Below, in pieces: positions 21,327-32,780 of a stretch of DNA of 53,318 nt. Made by a program: the position numbers and the translations under genes. The first letter of the stretch is position 1. Each line of letters begins with the position of its first letter. The stretch comes from Russula earlei (lineage: Eukaryota; Basidiomycota; Agaricomycetes; Russulales; Russulaceae): NCBI GenBank assembly GCA_025769875.1, contig JAGFNK010000365.1, forward strand, positions 1 to 53,318, written 5' to 3'. The notes beneath the pieces were generated by a model, which worked only from the letters and a program-made list of their open reading frames with translations, searched no databases and was not told the origin of the DNA.

Positions 21327-23738
21327 TACGGGGAGGGTGATTCAAGATGCCCTTCCAGAGGGCGTGGTCACTGAATCACAACATGAGGCCCAACTTTTTG
21401 GCAGAGATAAGAACAGATCGAGGTCTACCTTTAATGCAACACGAACACGTAGTTGATGGCACAAAGGTGGAGGCAAAGAAAGTTTTCAAGCCGGGTTAAG
21501 AAACCGATGGTGACGTGCGGTCAAAGATTGATAAAGCTATTGTCGCGAATGCTATAAAGCGCAGTTGTGTTGCGGGCATAGACCCCGGAAAATGAGCGTC
21601 AATAGAGATGAGTACTGCGGACCGATCGTCGGGGGGTGCAACTTGAAAGCGTCAAGTGGCCCAATCACGCGGATTGGCAGCCCAACGAGGGTAGGATATG
21701 ACAGCAGGGACCAACGAAGAGGGAAAGAAAGAAAGCCGAGGAGCCGATCCATGCCAAGATGAACGTCGTCGTCTTGTCGCCGGCTTGGAGCATCATACGT
21801 ACTAGGTGCATAGCATCAATCAGGAGGCGCGTGTATTCACGCCGCCGTGGCAAAGCGTCAAGACTGCCGATTTAACACCGGCGCGGCCGGTCACTATGAC
21901 TGTGGTTTCAAGGAAATTGAGCATCCTGATGATACAGTACTTCGCGGAAAGCGGTTTTCTTTTCAGACCAAACCGAAGTGAAAGGGTTCGCAGTGATCTA
22001 CGCTACGACGAACAGATGGCAACCCGCGGCGGGCAGGCTGTTAGGCGAACGACTCGGAACTTGTCTTGTTCATCGCAAAGTTTTCCGTTCTCTGCATAAG
22101 CTAGAGTCTAGAGAAGGCTGGAAATCAGGAATGATCATGTTGGATGTGCACCGCGTGTTGGCGGCGGAATGGACTAACCGGACCGGACGTGAAATGTTAT
22201 ATTACTTGTTCGTTTTTTCCCTCAGCCGTTTACACACAAGACTGAGGTCAGTACTACACATTCCTTTACCATTCATTTAATGCTAATACTGTACATATTT
22301 CTTCCCAGATCGACGCTTCTGGAGAAGAGACACTGCATTAAGCTTTCCTGCACTCCTCGGCTGAAGCAATACGTGGCAGGTGGCGGATGAAATTATTTGC
22401 AGAGACCATTCTCAAGGCGTTCCTGGACATGTTTCCGTTGTGACCTGATTGATTGTGCAAACCAGGAAGAGAGGAGTTACTCGATGTATGACCTCAGTCT
22501 CGGAGACTGAGGTCATACATCCAGTAACTCCTCGTGTTACGAGTCGTAACACGAGGCCACACCACTTAAGACAGCCGATGAGCATAAATGGCCCTGTTAT
22601 CACTGGAAGCGTTCAAGTGAGAGTGCGTCTCACCATATTTTACTCTCCCTGCTACGAAATTACGAACGGAATAGCTCAGAAAAACAATCGGGCGCCGTAA
22701 AGCCCCCAACACGATCGTCAACCAGCTCGATAATGACATGCTTATCGACATTTTCGACTGGTCGATTGGACGATAGGACGAACGTTTTTGGCAAACAATG
22801 CATGATTTTCGCTCTCTGCTCGTAGTAGTGCGAGCGTGGCAGTGTGCGTTATATTCATCCTGCACCAGAATATCCGTCTCCGCCGAGGCGAGTTATCTCC
22901 TCCCAGAGCCGAACGCAAACAACACATGGATGCTGCGTCGCTATACGCGGCATTTCGAGCGATGCGACACTCACTAGCATGTGCCCCTTTACACGTTGTC
23001 CAAGAGCCACATCGCATCTACAATCGGGTAGCTAAACGTTCCTGTCCATCAGCAAAGTTACTATAAGAAACGATTGGTTTAGCCATTTCTAGCAACTTCG
23101 GGTGACTTCCTCCACCTCGTCGACTCTCCCATCTCGAGAAGCAAGCGATATAATACAGCGGCGCATTCTGAAACCACAACTACCCATGACGCGGATCATG
23201 TTGCCCATCCTGCGCTTGCTCGCCGTCCGCGACAAACACAGCGCGTACCATGCGAGGATTCTATGGCGAAACTAAGCGCAATCTCGATTCCGGATGATGT
23301 TCGTGAGTCGGCCTGCCCGCTGAACGCGACCAAGAACCAGGAAAAGTGTTACAGTCAACTCCCTCATAACCCATGCCCAGTCACAACAAAATACCCAACC
23401 TGACAAAACCATTATTTCATCAGGGAGGTCACAGGTCACACGGGGTGACAAATTGATTTAATTGGTACAGTGCTATCTATGTAGAGTCAATGATTAAATC
23501 ATGCAAAGGGGATCATCCTTGATATCACCATCTGTCCTCAGCTGCAAATGACATTAAAAAGTAAGTCAATTATCATGATGATTCCACATTTGGAGCCAGA
23601 CATACTCAATGATACAATACTGCCACAAGGCATTGGACATCTTTCTCAAAGGCTTTGTTGGGTGCTGGCATGATTCTGAGTATTGGGCCTTCATATGAGA
23701 TATGGTTCCCTTGGTCATCACAATTATACACCAGAAAC
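21327..23738. other. Gene-poor CpG-containing region, 2.4 kb
   Basis: Upstream flank of the GT15 gene. Only short ORFs are present, with no domain I recognise. A pair of abutting palindromes occupies 22471-22555 (listed separately). From about 23360 on, CpG becomes rare and repeat sequence begins. Confidence 0.5.
22471..22555. repeat. Two abutting palindromes
   Basis: Arms 22471-22500 and 22504-22533 (30 bp, one mismatch, 3-nt loop CGG) form one hairpin. Arms 22531-22542 and 22544-22555 (12 bp, perfect, 1-nt centre) form a second. The two share CTC at 22531-22533. They could be a foldback insertion footprint or a cruciform or protein-binding site. Confidence 0.85.
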
Positions 23739-23888
23739 TGTTAGAACTTGGGTGGTGATAGTGAACAATAGTGATGAAGACAATGATATAGTTTGAATTT
23801 AGGAGTAGGTGTATAGTACCATCACCCTATATACAATTACTTGGAATACATAGTGAGTACTGTAGGTTATATAAGACATTGGACTCCA
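23739..23888 (-). repeat. 3' LTR of the family-E element
   Basis: A 150-bp LTR, TGTTAG...TCCA on the plus strand, with a TATATAA box on the minus strand. Abundant ACTCCCCCT words lie just inside the element. Confidence 0.7.
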
Positions 23889-24491
23889 ATACTCCCCCTC
23901 AACATCTGATGTGTGGTAGGCACAAGAAGGTACAAAAGGAAAAAGGGATACAAAAGGAGAAAGGTAGGTATGATATGGAAAGAAAACTTAAAAGCAAAAC
24001 CAATGAGGGTGAGACAGTGCAGTCCCAATACTCCCCCTCCATGTCTACAGTTGATGTAACAAAAACTCCCCCTGAAACTCATTGTTGTGGAGTGTAATGC
24101 ATTTGACTTGTGAGTGTGTGGTGATGGACCAGAGCAGAGTGTTGGACATTTCAAGGGCATGATGACAGGGATGTGTGCTGGTGGGGCTGCAGTGACAATG
24201 GGTGAGATCAGGGTGACAACAGGTGGGACTGAGGTCAGAGGAGCCAGGTGGGCATGGTCTGGCAATGGTTGGTGGTAGCAGACAAGTGAGCTTGACAAAG
24301 TCTAGAGACACCACACTTGCATGCTGAGCATTGAGGATGACCTCAAGAGGGTGAGATGGCAAGATGGGCAAGATGGACAATGAGAAGGGACAGAAGTATC
24401 ACAGAGAGGATGTGCAAGCACTGTGGCTGTCACAGTAACAAGCTGTGTCAGTTCTCAAGCCTGAAGTCGAGTTGGTAGTAGAAGTGTGTTC

Positions 24492-25308
24492 TGTTGAATG
24501 GGCTGGTTCCGTGGTAAAGAGTAAAGATCCCTGCAGCGGTCAAAGTGTTTCATGCTAAGCAGGTTATGGCTGATAGACCCTTCCTAGTACAACTCTGTCT
24601 GTTGAGAAGCTAGGGTAAGTTTGTAATGGGATAGACTAGGGCTGGTTTCACTAGCTATATGCATTCAAGACTGTCATAGTCCTTGAACACACAGAGAGAG
24701 GAAGGTATGTCTTGAAGGAGGAGAGTTCTTCTCAGTAGAGTGAAGAGAGACTCTTAGGGGAGGAAGGGGGAGGTGAAGAGTAGATGGTAGATGGTGTGTA
24801 TGTGTGAAGAGTTGATGAAATGGAGAGGTGGATGTGGTTTGAGGATTAGGAGTTGAGTGGGTTGCAGGTGAATATGTTTGGACAAGGGTAGGTTGGATTC
24901 TACAAGAGACCAAGCTTAGGGCTTTGGTCACAAAGTACTGAGCTTATATATACAGGAGAAGCACAGCAGTAGCTGTGCTTTGACTGTGCTACTAGTATAG
25001 TAGGAGTCATAATAAGTAGGAGTCATAGAAATGAGGCCATGAATGAGTCAGAACCAAGGTGACTGTGCTGCACAGTAGGTGCACAGCATTGCACAGTCGA
25101 AACTGAGAAGTAAGTATAAAAGGAAAGAGAACCAAACAAAGGGAAAGTAACAGCAATCCAGTGTTACCTGGACGTGTATGGATCATATGATAACACAGAA
25201 GAGATCACAAGACATAAAAGATCACAAGACCAGTAAGTAAAGGGACGTATGAAGGAAGCAGTCCATAGCAAAGGTGAGAAGTAAGCATAAAAGGAAAATG
25301 TTGTAACA
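24492..25308 (-). repeat. LTR, family C (copy C2)
   Basis: An 817-bp direct repeat of 2668-3490, starting TGTTGAATGGGCTGG and ending TTGTAACA, inserted in the family-E element. It has the same minus-strand TATATATAAGCTC box. No clear TSD. Confidence 0.75.
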
Positions 25309-25703
25309 GTGGCATGGAGATGGGGCATGCGAGATGGTGGGATGATGGAGCAGCTTGCACTGGTGGAGGCATGCATGGAGGCAATAAGTGTGAGAGAGAG
25401 ATACAAGAGAGTGAGAGGGAAGTGGCAAGATGGATGATAAGAAGGATGAGAGGTGAGAGGTGAGAGGCAAGGGAGGTGCTGTGGGAAGTGATATGCATGA
25501 GAGAAAGAGATGGTGTGGCCAGATGGATGGGAGCAACATGCCACTGGTAGGCTCTATGGTAGGCTCTGTGGTGTGTTACCAGTGTGCCTGCATGTATGCC
25601 ATGTGTGCCCACAAGACTAGCCCAAGCCAGCCCTTGGCCCCACTATGTGTGGTGGCTCCCCTGCCAGATGGAAGTGAACACACCTGTGAATGGAAATGAG
25701 GAG
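25309..25703. other. Interior of the family-E element, GA/CT-rich
   Basis: Overlapping minus-strand ORFs (25164-25612) are low-complexity (SLSLSC, HLSS) and show no domain. Confidence 0.4.
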
Positions 25704-25708
25704 GGGGA

Positions 25709-26144
25709 TGTTGAATCATGCAGTGATAAGGAAGATTAGATCGTAGTAGATCTAATAAAATGATATTCAGTTTCTGTGAGAAGAAACTACTTGTGTCATA
25801 TTTACCTAATAAAATGATACTACAGCACGTAATCAGCTACTGATAAGATTCGTGAGATAGTAAGTACTTACCTCAGTTTCTGTGAGAAGAAACTGAAGTA
25901 TCTACTGTATGTACGATGCTCTTAAGTATCTGAGAGCGTCCCTAATTATTTTGTCTGTAGTAACTAACAAATTGTTTTCACAATCACTATGTGCTAGCTA
26001 CCGATTGTCTTAGATCACACTATCAATTTTGCTATCATATGCATTTCAGCAACTGAGCTGAAACACTTATGTGGTCCGGGCCTGTGGGCTGCCTGGACAG
26101 TTTGGGCCAACGTGTCAACGCCTCAGCTACTCTTTATCTCAACA
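25709..26144 (+). repeat. Solo LTR, family F, TSD GGGGA
   Basis: A 436-bp sequence from TGTTGAATCATGC to TCTCAACA, flanked by exact 5-bp duplications GGGGA (25704-25708 and 26145-26149). Inside is a repeated block CAGTTTCTGTGAGAAGAAACT (near 25770 and 25877). Only one copy is in the window. Confidence 0.8.
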
Positions 26145-26175
26145 GGGGAGACAAATGACATCAGAGATTATGACA

Positions 26176-26500
26176 TTGATGATACTGAAGAGATGGACAC
26201 AGGAGGAGAGGCATTGAGAACTTGATGATACTGAATACTGAAGAGATGGACATGGGAGGAGAGGCATTGAGAATTTGATGATATTGAATACCGAGGAGAT
26301 GGATGTGGGAGGAGAGGCATCAATGATTGAAAATGTTTGGCTGCCACAGTGGGTCTTACACCAAGAGGAATGACAGAGAGGGAATTTGACTGAATTTGGC
26401 TGCCACAGTGGGTCTTATGCCAAGAAGAAAGACAGAGGGAATTGGCTGGATTTTGGCTGCCACAGCAAGTCTTATGCCAAGAGGAAGGATAGAGAAGGGA
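26176..26500. repeat. Two short tandem-repeat blocks in the family-E element
   Basis: 26176-26321 holds about 2.7 copies of a ~55-bp unit (GAAGAGATGGACA...GGAGGAGAGGCATTGAGAA). 26336-26500 holds about 2.8 copies of a ~58-bp unit (TTTGGCTGCCACAG...GTCTTA...CCAAGAGGAA). The second block translates on the plus strand as repeated GCHSxSYAKxKDR. Confidence 0.85.
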
Positions 26501-26644
26501 TTTTAGGGATGAAAACATGGGACAAGGATGCTGGGGATGATGCTGGGCATGCAGCAGGTGACATGGATGAGGTCAACATGAGGCAGTTGAGAGTGTGTCA
26601 ATGATACAGTAATAGTCCATGGCTGAGCCACAGGGCCCATAACC

Positions 26645-26793
26645 TGTTAGAACTTGGTGTGATAGTGAACAATAGAGTGATGAAGACAATGATATAGTTT
26701 GAATTTAGGAGTAGGTGTATAGTACCATTGCCCTTTATAAGATTACTTGGAATTCATAGCAAGTACTGTAGGTTATGTAAGACATTGGACTCA
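26645..26793 (-). repeat. 5' LTR of the family-E element
   Basis: A 149-bp direct repeat of 23739-23888. The adjacent 26633-26644 (GGGCCCATAACC on the plus strand) is the putative half-tRNA primer-binding site on the minus strand. Confidence 0.65.
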
Positions 26794-27594
26794 AATATTT
26801 CCATCAGACAAACAATACTGGACAGTCTTATCACTAGATACACAGTAATTAGTGATGTCAAAGGCAAAGATATTGAACACACACCTGGTTACCTCACTTG
26901 GTGAAGAAAAGATATCAAGGTGGTGGAGACATGCAAGTGGGCAAGATGGGCCAGTGGACCGTTGATGTGGCACAGAGTCATGGATGTATGTAAATGATGC
27001 AGAGTGGTGGTAGAGCACAAGAAGGGTAAGTATTGGATGCATGTGGGAGTGTTTTCAAGAACAGAGAACACAATGATACATTTGCAGGCAATAAGAGGCT
27101 AATTTATATGTTTTTAGGAGGTTTGGAGTCAGGAACAGAAGTAAGATAGGAAATGAAGACATATAGTGAAAGAACTTCAATGGAAATAATGCATTGCCTG
27201 TCTGTGTGGCTGATGCACTTGTTCTGGCTTTGGTGCATGCATGCAATTGAGTCACATGTTTGCATTTTTGTTGGATATGGGAGTCATGGAGCCAGTATGG
27301 GATTAAGGGAATGTTCTTGCTTTTCAGACATTTTTGATTTTGATCTGGATTGAACAATACTAAAAAAGGAGCAAAAGAAAATGTATTTTCCCCTGAGGGG
27401 AGTGGAAAAAATTGGGGGTCAAAAATGATCCCGGGGACGCACCATGTTGTGCTTTCACACTCCTCCGCACGCGCCCCTGGTGGCCCGAAACTGCCATCAC
27501 TCAAAGCAATAGCCTGACTGATAGCATCCGGCATGCTATCCATCAACACGTCCTTATCACGATTAACACGATGCGATTTCTGGCATAGATCGTA
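26794..27594. other. CpG-poor decayed repeat sequence, no gene
   Basis: AT-rich to about 27420, then CpG reappears abruptly (CCCGGGGACGCACC). Short minus-strand ORFs (27055-27549) have no recognisable domain. Confidence 0.45.
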
Positions 27595-28299
27595 AGATCA
27601 TCCAACGTAGACATAAGCACCATATCTGGAAAAGATCATCCAGGCGACCTTGCACATAAGAATCAAATGGCCCATACCATGATGTCCCTCATATTGGTAA
27701 GTGCAAATCCCATAATCAATGTTCCCGACAAGCCACACTTCAAACTGGTTCTTGGCATTCCTCACCAACACGCCGTCGCCGGATGAGATCCGCATCTCTG
27801 GGAATATTGCCACAGGGAGTTTTTCTTTTGCGTCAAGAGAGATATCGGCGATCGTCAGGAGAACGGCATCGAGGATCATTCGAGCACCTGCTTCGTACTG
27901 CATGCAGGCGTTATGTTGTCATGCTCCTTGTGTGACTGAGTTGGACTTTCTCTCTTACTGGCCGAACGATGGATTCGAGTGATCTGCAAGCAAAGGGCTT
28001 CTATGTGTTTCGACTTTATATCTGAAGTTGTCATGGAGGCCTCCAATGCAGCGTCGTTGAACTGGAGAACCTTTCTCTCCGATCCCATGCTTGAGAGATC
28101 AGATCGTTGTACCGAAGAAAACGAAATCTTCTGGCGAGTACGTGAGACAAAAGACACAAAAGACTAGCTTCTCGGTACTGTCAAGAATACTCTGCAACGC
28201 ATCTACGTGCTTCATGATCTCCTCCATTTCAGTCTCAGTTTCTTCGATGCTACTCAACTCTTCCTGTAATGCGGAGAGGGCCTGTCGGGCCAGCTGCAT
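27595..28299 (-). CDS. Hypothetical protein with N-terminal coiled coil, partial or degraded
   Basis: Not a family I can name with confidence. ATG 28299 opens a helical, acidic stretch (ARQALSALQEELSSIEETETEMEEI). After an unclear junction the frame KVLQFNDAALEASMTTSDIKSKH follows. A clean intron (GTAAGAG...GCATGCAG, about 27900-27957) then leads to RMILDAVLLTIADISL, PVAIFPEMRISSGDGVLVRN, FEVWLVGNIDYGI. The last block resembles fungal proteins with a nuclease-like fold (E.W.xGNxDY), which is an inference from memory of such families. The frame stops at 27598, where CpG-poor repeat sequence begins, so the C-terminus seems lost. The exon 1 to exon 2 joint is not resolved. Confidence 0.5.
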
Positions 28300-28766
28300 T
28301 TTCGTCAGGTCTGGTGCAAAAGCCAGCGTGTGAAAGGGCAGAAGAGGGCCATAAATACTACCGTATAGTAGGTGGTTTTTTATGACTTAATAAATGACAT
28401 TACTTCGCACCGCGGCAAATCGTGATTGGAATGAAAAACAACAAACTCATGTGATACTCGAACGTACCAGAGGTTATTGTCGACCTTGCATGACACCGAC
28501 GGCCAACGCGCTGGACGAGTCAGAGCGTGACAGCAAGGGGATTGTCAGCAAGGTGCCAGCAAAGAAGATGGCTGGCACACAAGGAGAACGTCCGAAGTAG
28601 TCCCGCCTCGTGGTATAAAATATGTCAACATGTAGACCTTAAGTCAAATCTCCTGTCTTCTAGCCTCGTAGTCACTCAATCGCAGTCTTGTCTCCTCGCA
28701 AGCATTTGGAACACTTACTTGTACATTTGACGCTACTCAGATCTCTCGTTACTGTCGCTCCCTCAC

Positions 28767-29027
28767 TTGACAGTGACATTAGATTTGACTTCTTCTAACG
28801 CGGAACCGGAACTGGAGCAAGCGCTCGCAGCAGTCGCAAGTGGCGACGATAACCATAGCGATTCGGGCAGTGACGTCTCTGTCCCACCACCAGCCGTTGA
28901 CGAGGCTCCACCAAACCCATACGTATTTTGGATCGCTGAAGGCAATAAAGGCCATAAATTCGTCGAACATCACGTCTATTGCCCCTCAGGGAGGAAAGTG
29001 ATCAACAAGCAACTAGTGCCGATATAA
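28767..29027 (+). other. Short open frame without ATG, possible gene remnant
   Basis: 86 codons (LDLTSSNAEPEL..., PPNPYVFWIAEGNKGHKF) start with TTG and no in-frame ATG. A TATAAAAT box lies upstream at 28616-28623. Composition looks coding (acidic, balanced) but no family is recognised. Confidence 0.25.
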
Positions 29028-29502
29028 AACACTGCTATTTGGCATTGGCGTGAGATTTTTCACGAGTCCTCGTATCGTCCATGGGATCGAGGAGCTCTCA
29101 CCGCCCCTTCTCACCAGATTTGCCCCTGAGATTGGGCTGATAACGTGCTCATGCGAGTTAGTTGGCGCTCAGTGGAAACGTGCAGGCTCCAAGAGACGCC
29201 CTGGGGAAGAAAGAAATGGCCCACTTATGCTAGGATGTCATCGCGACTCACCAAAGTCGGTGAATGTTTTATGTCGAGACCGAGTTCATCAGCACGAACA
29301 TAAGGCAGCCTACAAGCATCGACAAGGACACTGCGTAGAGAAGAGTCAGAAGACCGATCAGCAAGCATAAAACCAGCCCCCGATTATGAAGGACGGCGAC
29401 CCATTATGAACGAATATAGCGGGCTATAGAATTATGAAGTCAATGATTAAAGAGTGCACAATACCGGCATATGCGTATCGTGAGCTAAGTGAGCCCATAA
29501 CG

Positions 29503-30877
29503 TCAACGCCGCGTTGACGAAACAGGCTTGGGCCGGAACCTGGCATCAAGAGCCGGCTCAAACGACCACAATGCGGCAACAGAGACGATCGTGGATAGGA
29601 TGCCAAAAGCTCCACAGATAGTCGCGCTAAGGTAAGGAAACGCGCGCATGAGGGTTCCCGTGTAGAACGAGCACAACGAGATATACAGAAAGCCAGGGAT
29701 GCCAATCTCGAGCAGCCAGGGCACAGCCCGCCGTTCGATGCGCTCATTCCACTCCATGCGCGCGATCATCCTATCACGGGGCGTCGCACTGGACGGCGGT
29801 ATGCGGCTCTCATAACGATCGACCCAACGCAGGGCAAGGTCTGACAAGAGTGTGCAGACGAGAGTGGTGCAGAGGCCGGCGAGAAATACGGCGTTAGAGT
29901 GGAAAAAAGGGGCACCACTCTCGAAGAAGAGGCTGACAATAGGGGAGAAAGGGGTATTTCTACCGGTACGAGCGATGTGTCGGGCTCGAATCTTCAAGAT
30001 TAAACCCGGATGGGCGGCCTTAATTCTACGATAGAGCTCGAGCGTGATACAGAGAATGAGGACCGAGAGCACGTTCGCCTGAAGAGAGTAAAAGTAAGGG
30101 AGGGTAACCAAGCGGTGGGTGTGATATCACTTGCCAAGACAAATGTCGTGCCTAAGCCTGCCTTCCAGCGCTCGTGAACACGGCGATCACGCCTCTCCAA
30201 AACGGAGTCTCCAAGCACCCAAAGTGCCTGGTTGTCGTCGTCCTCAGCTAGGAAAACATGGGTCAAATCCCTTAGACGATTCCGAGGTAAAGAAAACTCA
30301 TACTTGGCTGAATCATAGTCGGTACATCTGAACGATCTGGGATGTTAGTCCTCTCATCCAAGTGAGTCGTATATGCTTCTCGAGCTTGAATTCCACTGTC
30401 ACGGTGCAATGTGCTTCTTGCCAGTTGGACCCTTCGAAGCGACGTTCCTTGTTCCTCGCCATCCGAATCTGGAAGAGGGATTGGAAAAGGACATGACTCT
30501 GATGCATACGGTGGAGTTGAGGTCGCAGGACATTCTAGGTCCGATCCCGCTCGAGATGGAGGATCTTCAGAACTCGAACTCAGAGGAACGACGTCATTGA
30601 GTGGAGACGGGGAAGAATGACTCCCTCTCGGAGTTCCCGCAATTCGGTTGGGTTGAGAAAGTACAGGGAGTGGGGTTACCTGGGGTGATTCCGAGATGGT
30701 GCTCGGTGTGAGATGATCGGACATCGTGTTTTCCACTACCTGCGAGGGAGTAGGAGCAGAGGACTGTGGGTGGGTAGGGGCAGGAAAATTGAGTCGGGTG
30801 TCAGACTCTGAATGTGAGTCGGACACGAGGCTGCCGAGGGGAGCGACTTGGCGTGGCGTCACCTTCTCTGGTTCCAT
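29503..30877 (-). CDS. Predicted multi-pass membrane protein with Ser/Pro-rich N-terminus
   Basis: ATG 30877 opens a 190-residue disordered segment (many S, P, E). A second exon around 30266-30130 encodes LTHVFLAEDDDNQALWVLGD and a basic stretch. An intron with a GC donor (GCAAGT, near 30126) and TTCAG acceptor joins it to the last exon, which starts at ANVLSVLILCITLELYRR and has four hydrophobic segments (about 30078-30030, 29900-29825, 29730-29650, 29630-29550). The stop is at 29503-29505. The joint between the first and second exon could not be made in frame with a simple GT-AG intron, so either a start further inside or a frameshift is possible. The family is unknown to me; a role in a membrane is all that can be said. 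Confidence 0.55.
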
Positions 30878-31743
30878 AGAGTAGCAATGACAGGGAGAAT
30901 AGCACGGCAGTCGAATTGCTACGGAAAGTGGGAGGAGCCACAGTGTATGGCGGATGCGTACAGTGTCAAGGGGCGCAGTCCATTGTCATTGGAACTTGGA
31001 GGCAGAGACCGCAAGACAAGGCGGTGTGAAGCCAAGCCGTGGCAGTCGTCGGGGTTGGGAATGGTTGCGGTAATCGGTCCGACTACCCGTGAGTGGAACA
31101 CCACCCGAATTCCTCCCTCCCAGATCTCATGCGGGTTAGCTATCGAGGGTAAGTAAGCTTGGAGGCATCGGTCATATCTTTTCCTCGCAGTAAAGACCGT
31201 TGTTGTCAAGTTTCACAAGAGGTACAGCGAGGCTGCTCACACACCGCCGGCTATCATACTAGGTCTCGTGCCAACTTGAAAGCGACGTTTACTTGGCAAC
31301 GTCGCGATAATGATAATGGGCCTCACGTATGTACGTATCGTCAGTTCAAATGTTATGGACTGCCCCTGGTCTGGAACAGTAGTAATGCTTTCCCTTGAGT
31401 GTGATGGAAGGTTTTTCGACCTAGCGTGGAGTGTAACTGGCACAGTGGCACCCTACATTTTCCCCCGATTTCATTCATGACATGATGTTGCTCCCGAGGG
31501 CTGAAATTCGGACAGACACTAGTATTAGGTATTACACTGGTATGACATTTAGCAAATGGGTCCCACATGAAATCAGCTCGCTCTCCGAGTGGCAAATGCA
31601 TCTAGTATTAATAATCAAGTTCATGTCACGTGGCTCGGGGAAATTGCCGCCACCGCGCCCAAATCAACCCCCTCTAATTCAACTCAGCTCCCCATCTACT
31701 CAAGCGAGATAGAAACGAACGTGGCAGCGTGACGGCATTGTGA
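30878..31743. other. Intergenic region, nothing recognised
   Basis: CpG-containing unique-looking sequence between the divergent membrane-protein gene and the Gag-like ORF. Only short ORFs. Confidence 0.5.
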
Positions 31744-32583
31744 ATGATTCTAGTTGACAGGGGTCCTCGTAAGTGGTACCGCTTAGAAGACCCTAGGTTA
31801 TCAGTAACCCCAAATAGAAACATCCCTACCAGCGGTGTCTGTTACAAGTCACACATATCTAACATATGCGCACTGGACAGCATGTCCGTTATGCATGGCT
31901 TGGAGAGTTGGCAACTCGATCCTATCTCATTTGAACCCAAGCTCGGCTATGACAACTATCTGATGTGGTCATACAAGATTGAGGTCTCACTCAAGTCCCG
32001 CGGGTTGTGGCGTCTTGTCGACGGCACAGAAGTCGCACCGACGGAGGGGCACGCACTAGAGCGTTGGAAGATGCGCGACGCTTGCGCACGGTTGCAGGTC
32101 TTGGTCAACACCGGGGACAGATGGCTTTGGATATTCAGACAGGCCGAAACGGCGAAGGAAATATGGACCGCGCTGCAAGAGCACTTCCGACCCGAATCGC
32201 AGTTCAAACAGTCACTCGCCATGCGTAAGTTTTCTTCCGCAAAGTTGCGCGAGGACGGGGACGTCGCGACGCACGTCCAGCGAATGGGCGAGCTTTGGCA
32301 GGACGTCCTAGCCTCCAAGGCATTCACGTCACCAAACCCGGACGTGTTCTTCGTCATCACGCTCTTGGACTCCCTTCCGCCGTCGTGGTCCGTGTTTGTT
32401 GCATCGTGGAAAGTCATGCCAGATCCGTCCAAGGTGTCTTGCTCCACGGTCATTGGACACATCCTTGACCTCGATGCTTGGAATCGCAGTCGTGCAGACG
32501 CGCACGGTGGGCAAGTTGAAGCGGCAGCTGCAGGAAAGGCGGAACTATACAGGCACCGAGGAAACAAGGCGTTGGCAGATTAA
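31744..32583 (+). CDS. Stand-alone Ty1/copia Gag-like protein (UBN2 / Retrotran_gag_2 type)
   Basis: An uninterrupted 279-codon frame. From residue 46 (ATG 31879, probably the real start) it reads as a copia Gag: FEPKLGYDNYLMW, LKSRGLWRLVDG, TAKEIWTALQEHF, MRKFSSAKLREDGDVATHVQRM, VITLLDSLPPSW. There is no zinc knuckle, no protease/integrase/RT downstream and no LTRs nearby. The frame has no stops and keeps its CpG dinucleotides, unlike the decayed elements around it. It may be a young fragment of an element or a gag kept by the host; the sequence alone does not decide. Confidence 0.75.
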   Translation: MILVDRGPRKWYRLEDPRLSVTPNRNIPTSGVCYKSHISNICALDSMSVMHGLESWQLDPISFEPKLGYDNYLMWSYKIEVSLKSRGLWRLVDGTEVAPTEGHALERWKMRDACARLQVLVNTGDRWLWIFRQAETAKEIWTALQEHFRPESQFKQSLAMRKFSSAKLREDGDVATHVQRMGELWQDVLASKAFTSPNPDVFFVITLLDSLPPSWSVFVASWKVMPDPSKVSCSTVIGHILDLDAWNRSRADAHGGQVEAAAAGKAELYRHRGNKALAD

Positions 32584-32780
32584 TAACTCTCCTTACGGGG
32601 CCTGATCTCCTCCAAATGTAGAACCGATCTCAGCCTCTTTACATGCCCTCACTTACGTTTACTCTCCTCACCCGATCGCCCCCCTGCAGTTTGATTGATA
32701 TACGGGTCGATTGTCAAGAGAGATTGATATACAGTCCAACGATCCCGGTGAGACTTCTGAGCCCAAAGGCGGATACATGA

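Larger units (their letters stand above)
23739..26793 (-). mobile_element. Non-autonomous Ty1/copia-like retrotransposon (family E) with nested LTRs
   Basis: Two short LTRs (23739-23888 and 26645-26793, about 150 bp) are direct repeats from TGTTAGAACTTGG to GACATTGGACTC. On the minus strand the lower one is preceded by a purine tract (GTTGAGGGGGAGTAT, complement of 23889-23903). The upper one is followed by GGTTATGGGCCC (complement of 26633-26644), close to the reverse complement of the initiator-Met tRNA anticodon arm, a half-tRNA primer known for copia-type elements. No gag-pol is found inside. The interior contains LTR-C2, solo LTR-F and two tandem repeat blocks. Terminal duplications were not found. 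Confidence 0.65.

Noticed and set aside
22690..22980. Possible F-box-like protein start (NDMLIDIFDWS)
   Set aside because: The similarity is a short motif only, with a stop a few codons later and no supporting second half.
25693..26144. LTR-F read as the 3' LTR of an element with the upstream GA-rich polypurine tract
   Set aside because: An exact GGGGA duplication on both sides fits a solo LTR better. The purine run is part of the target.
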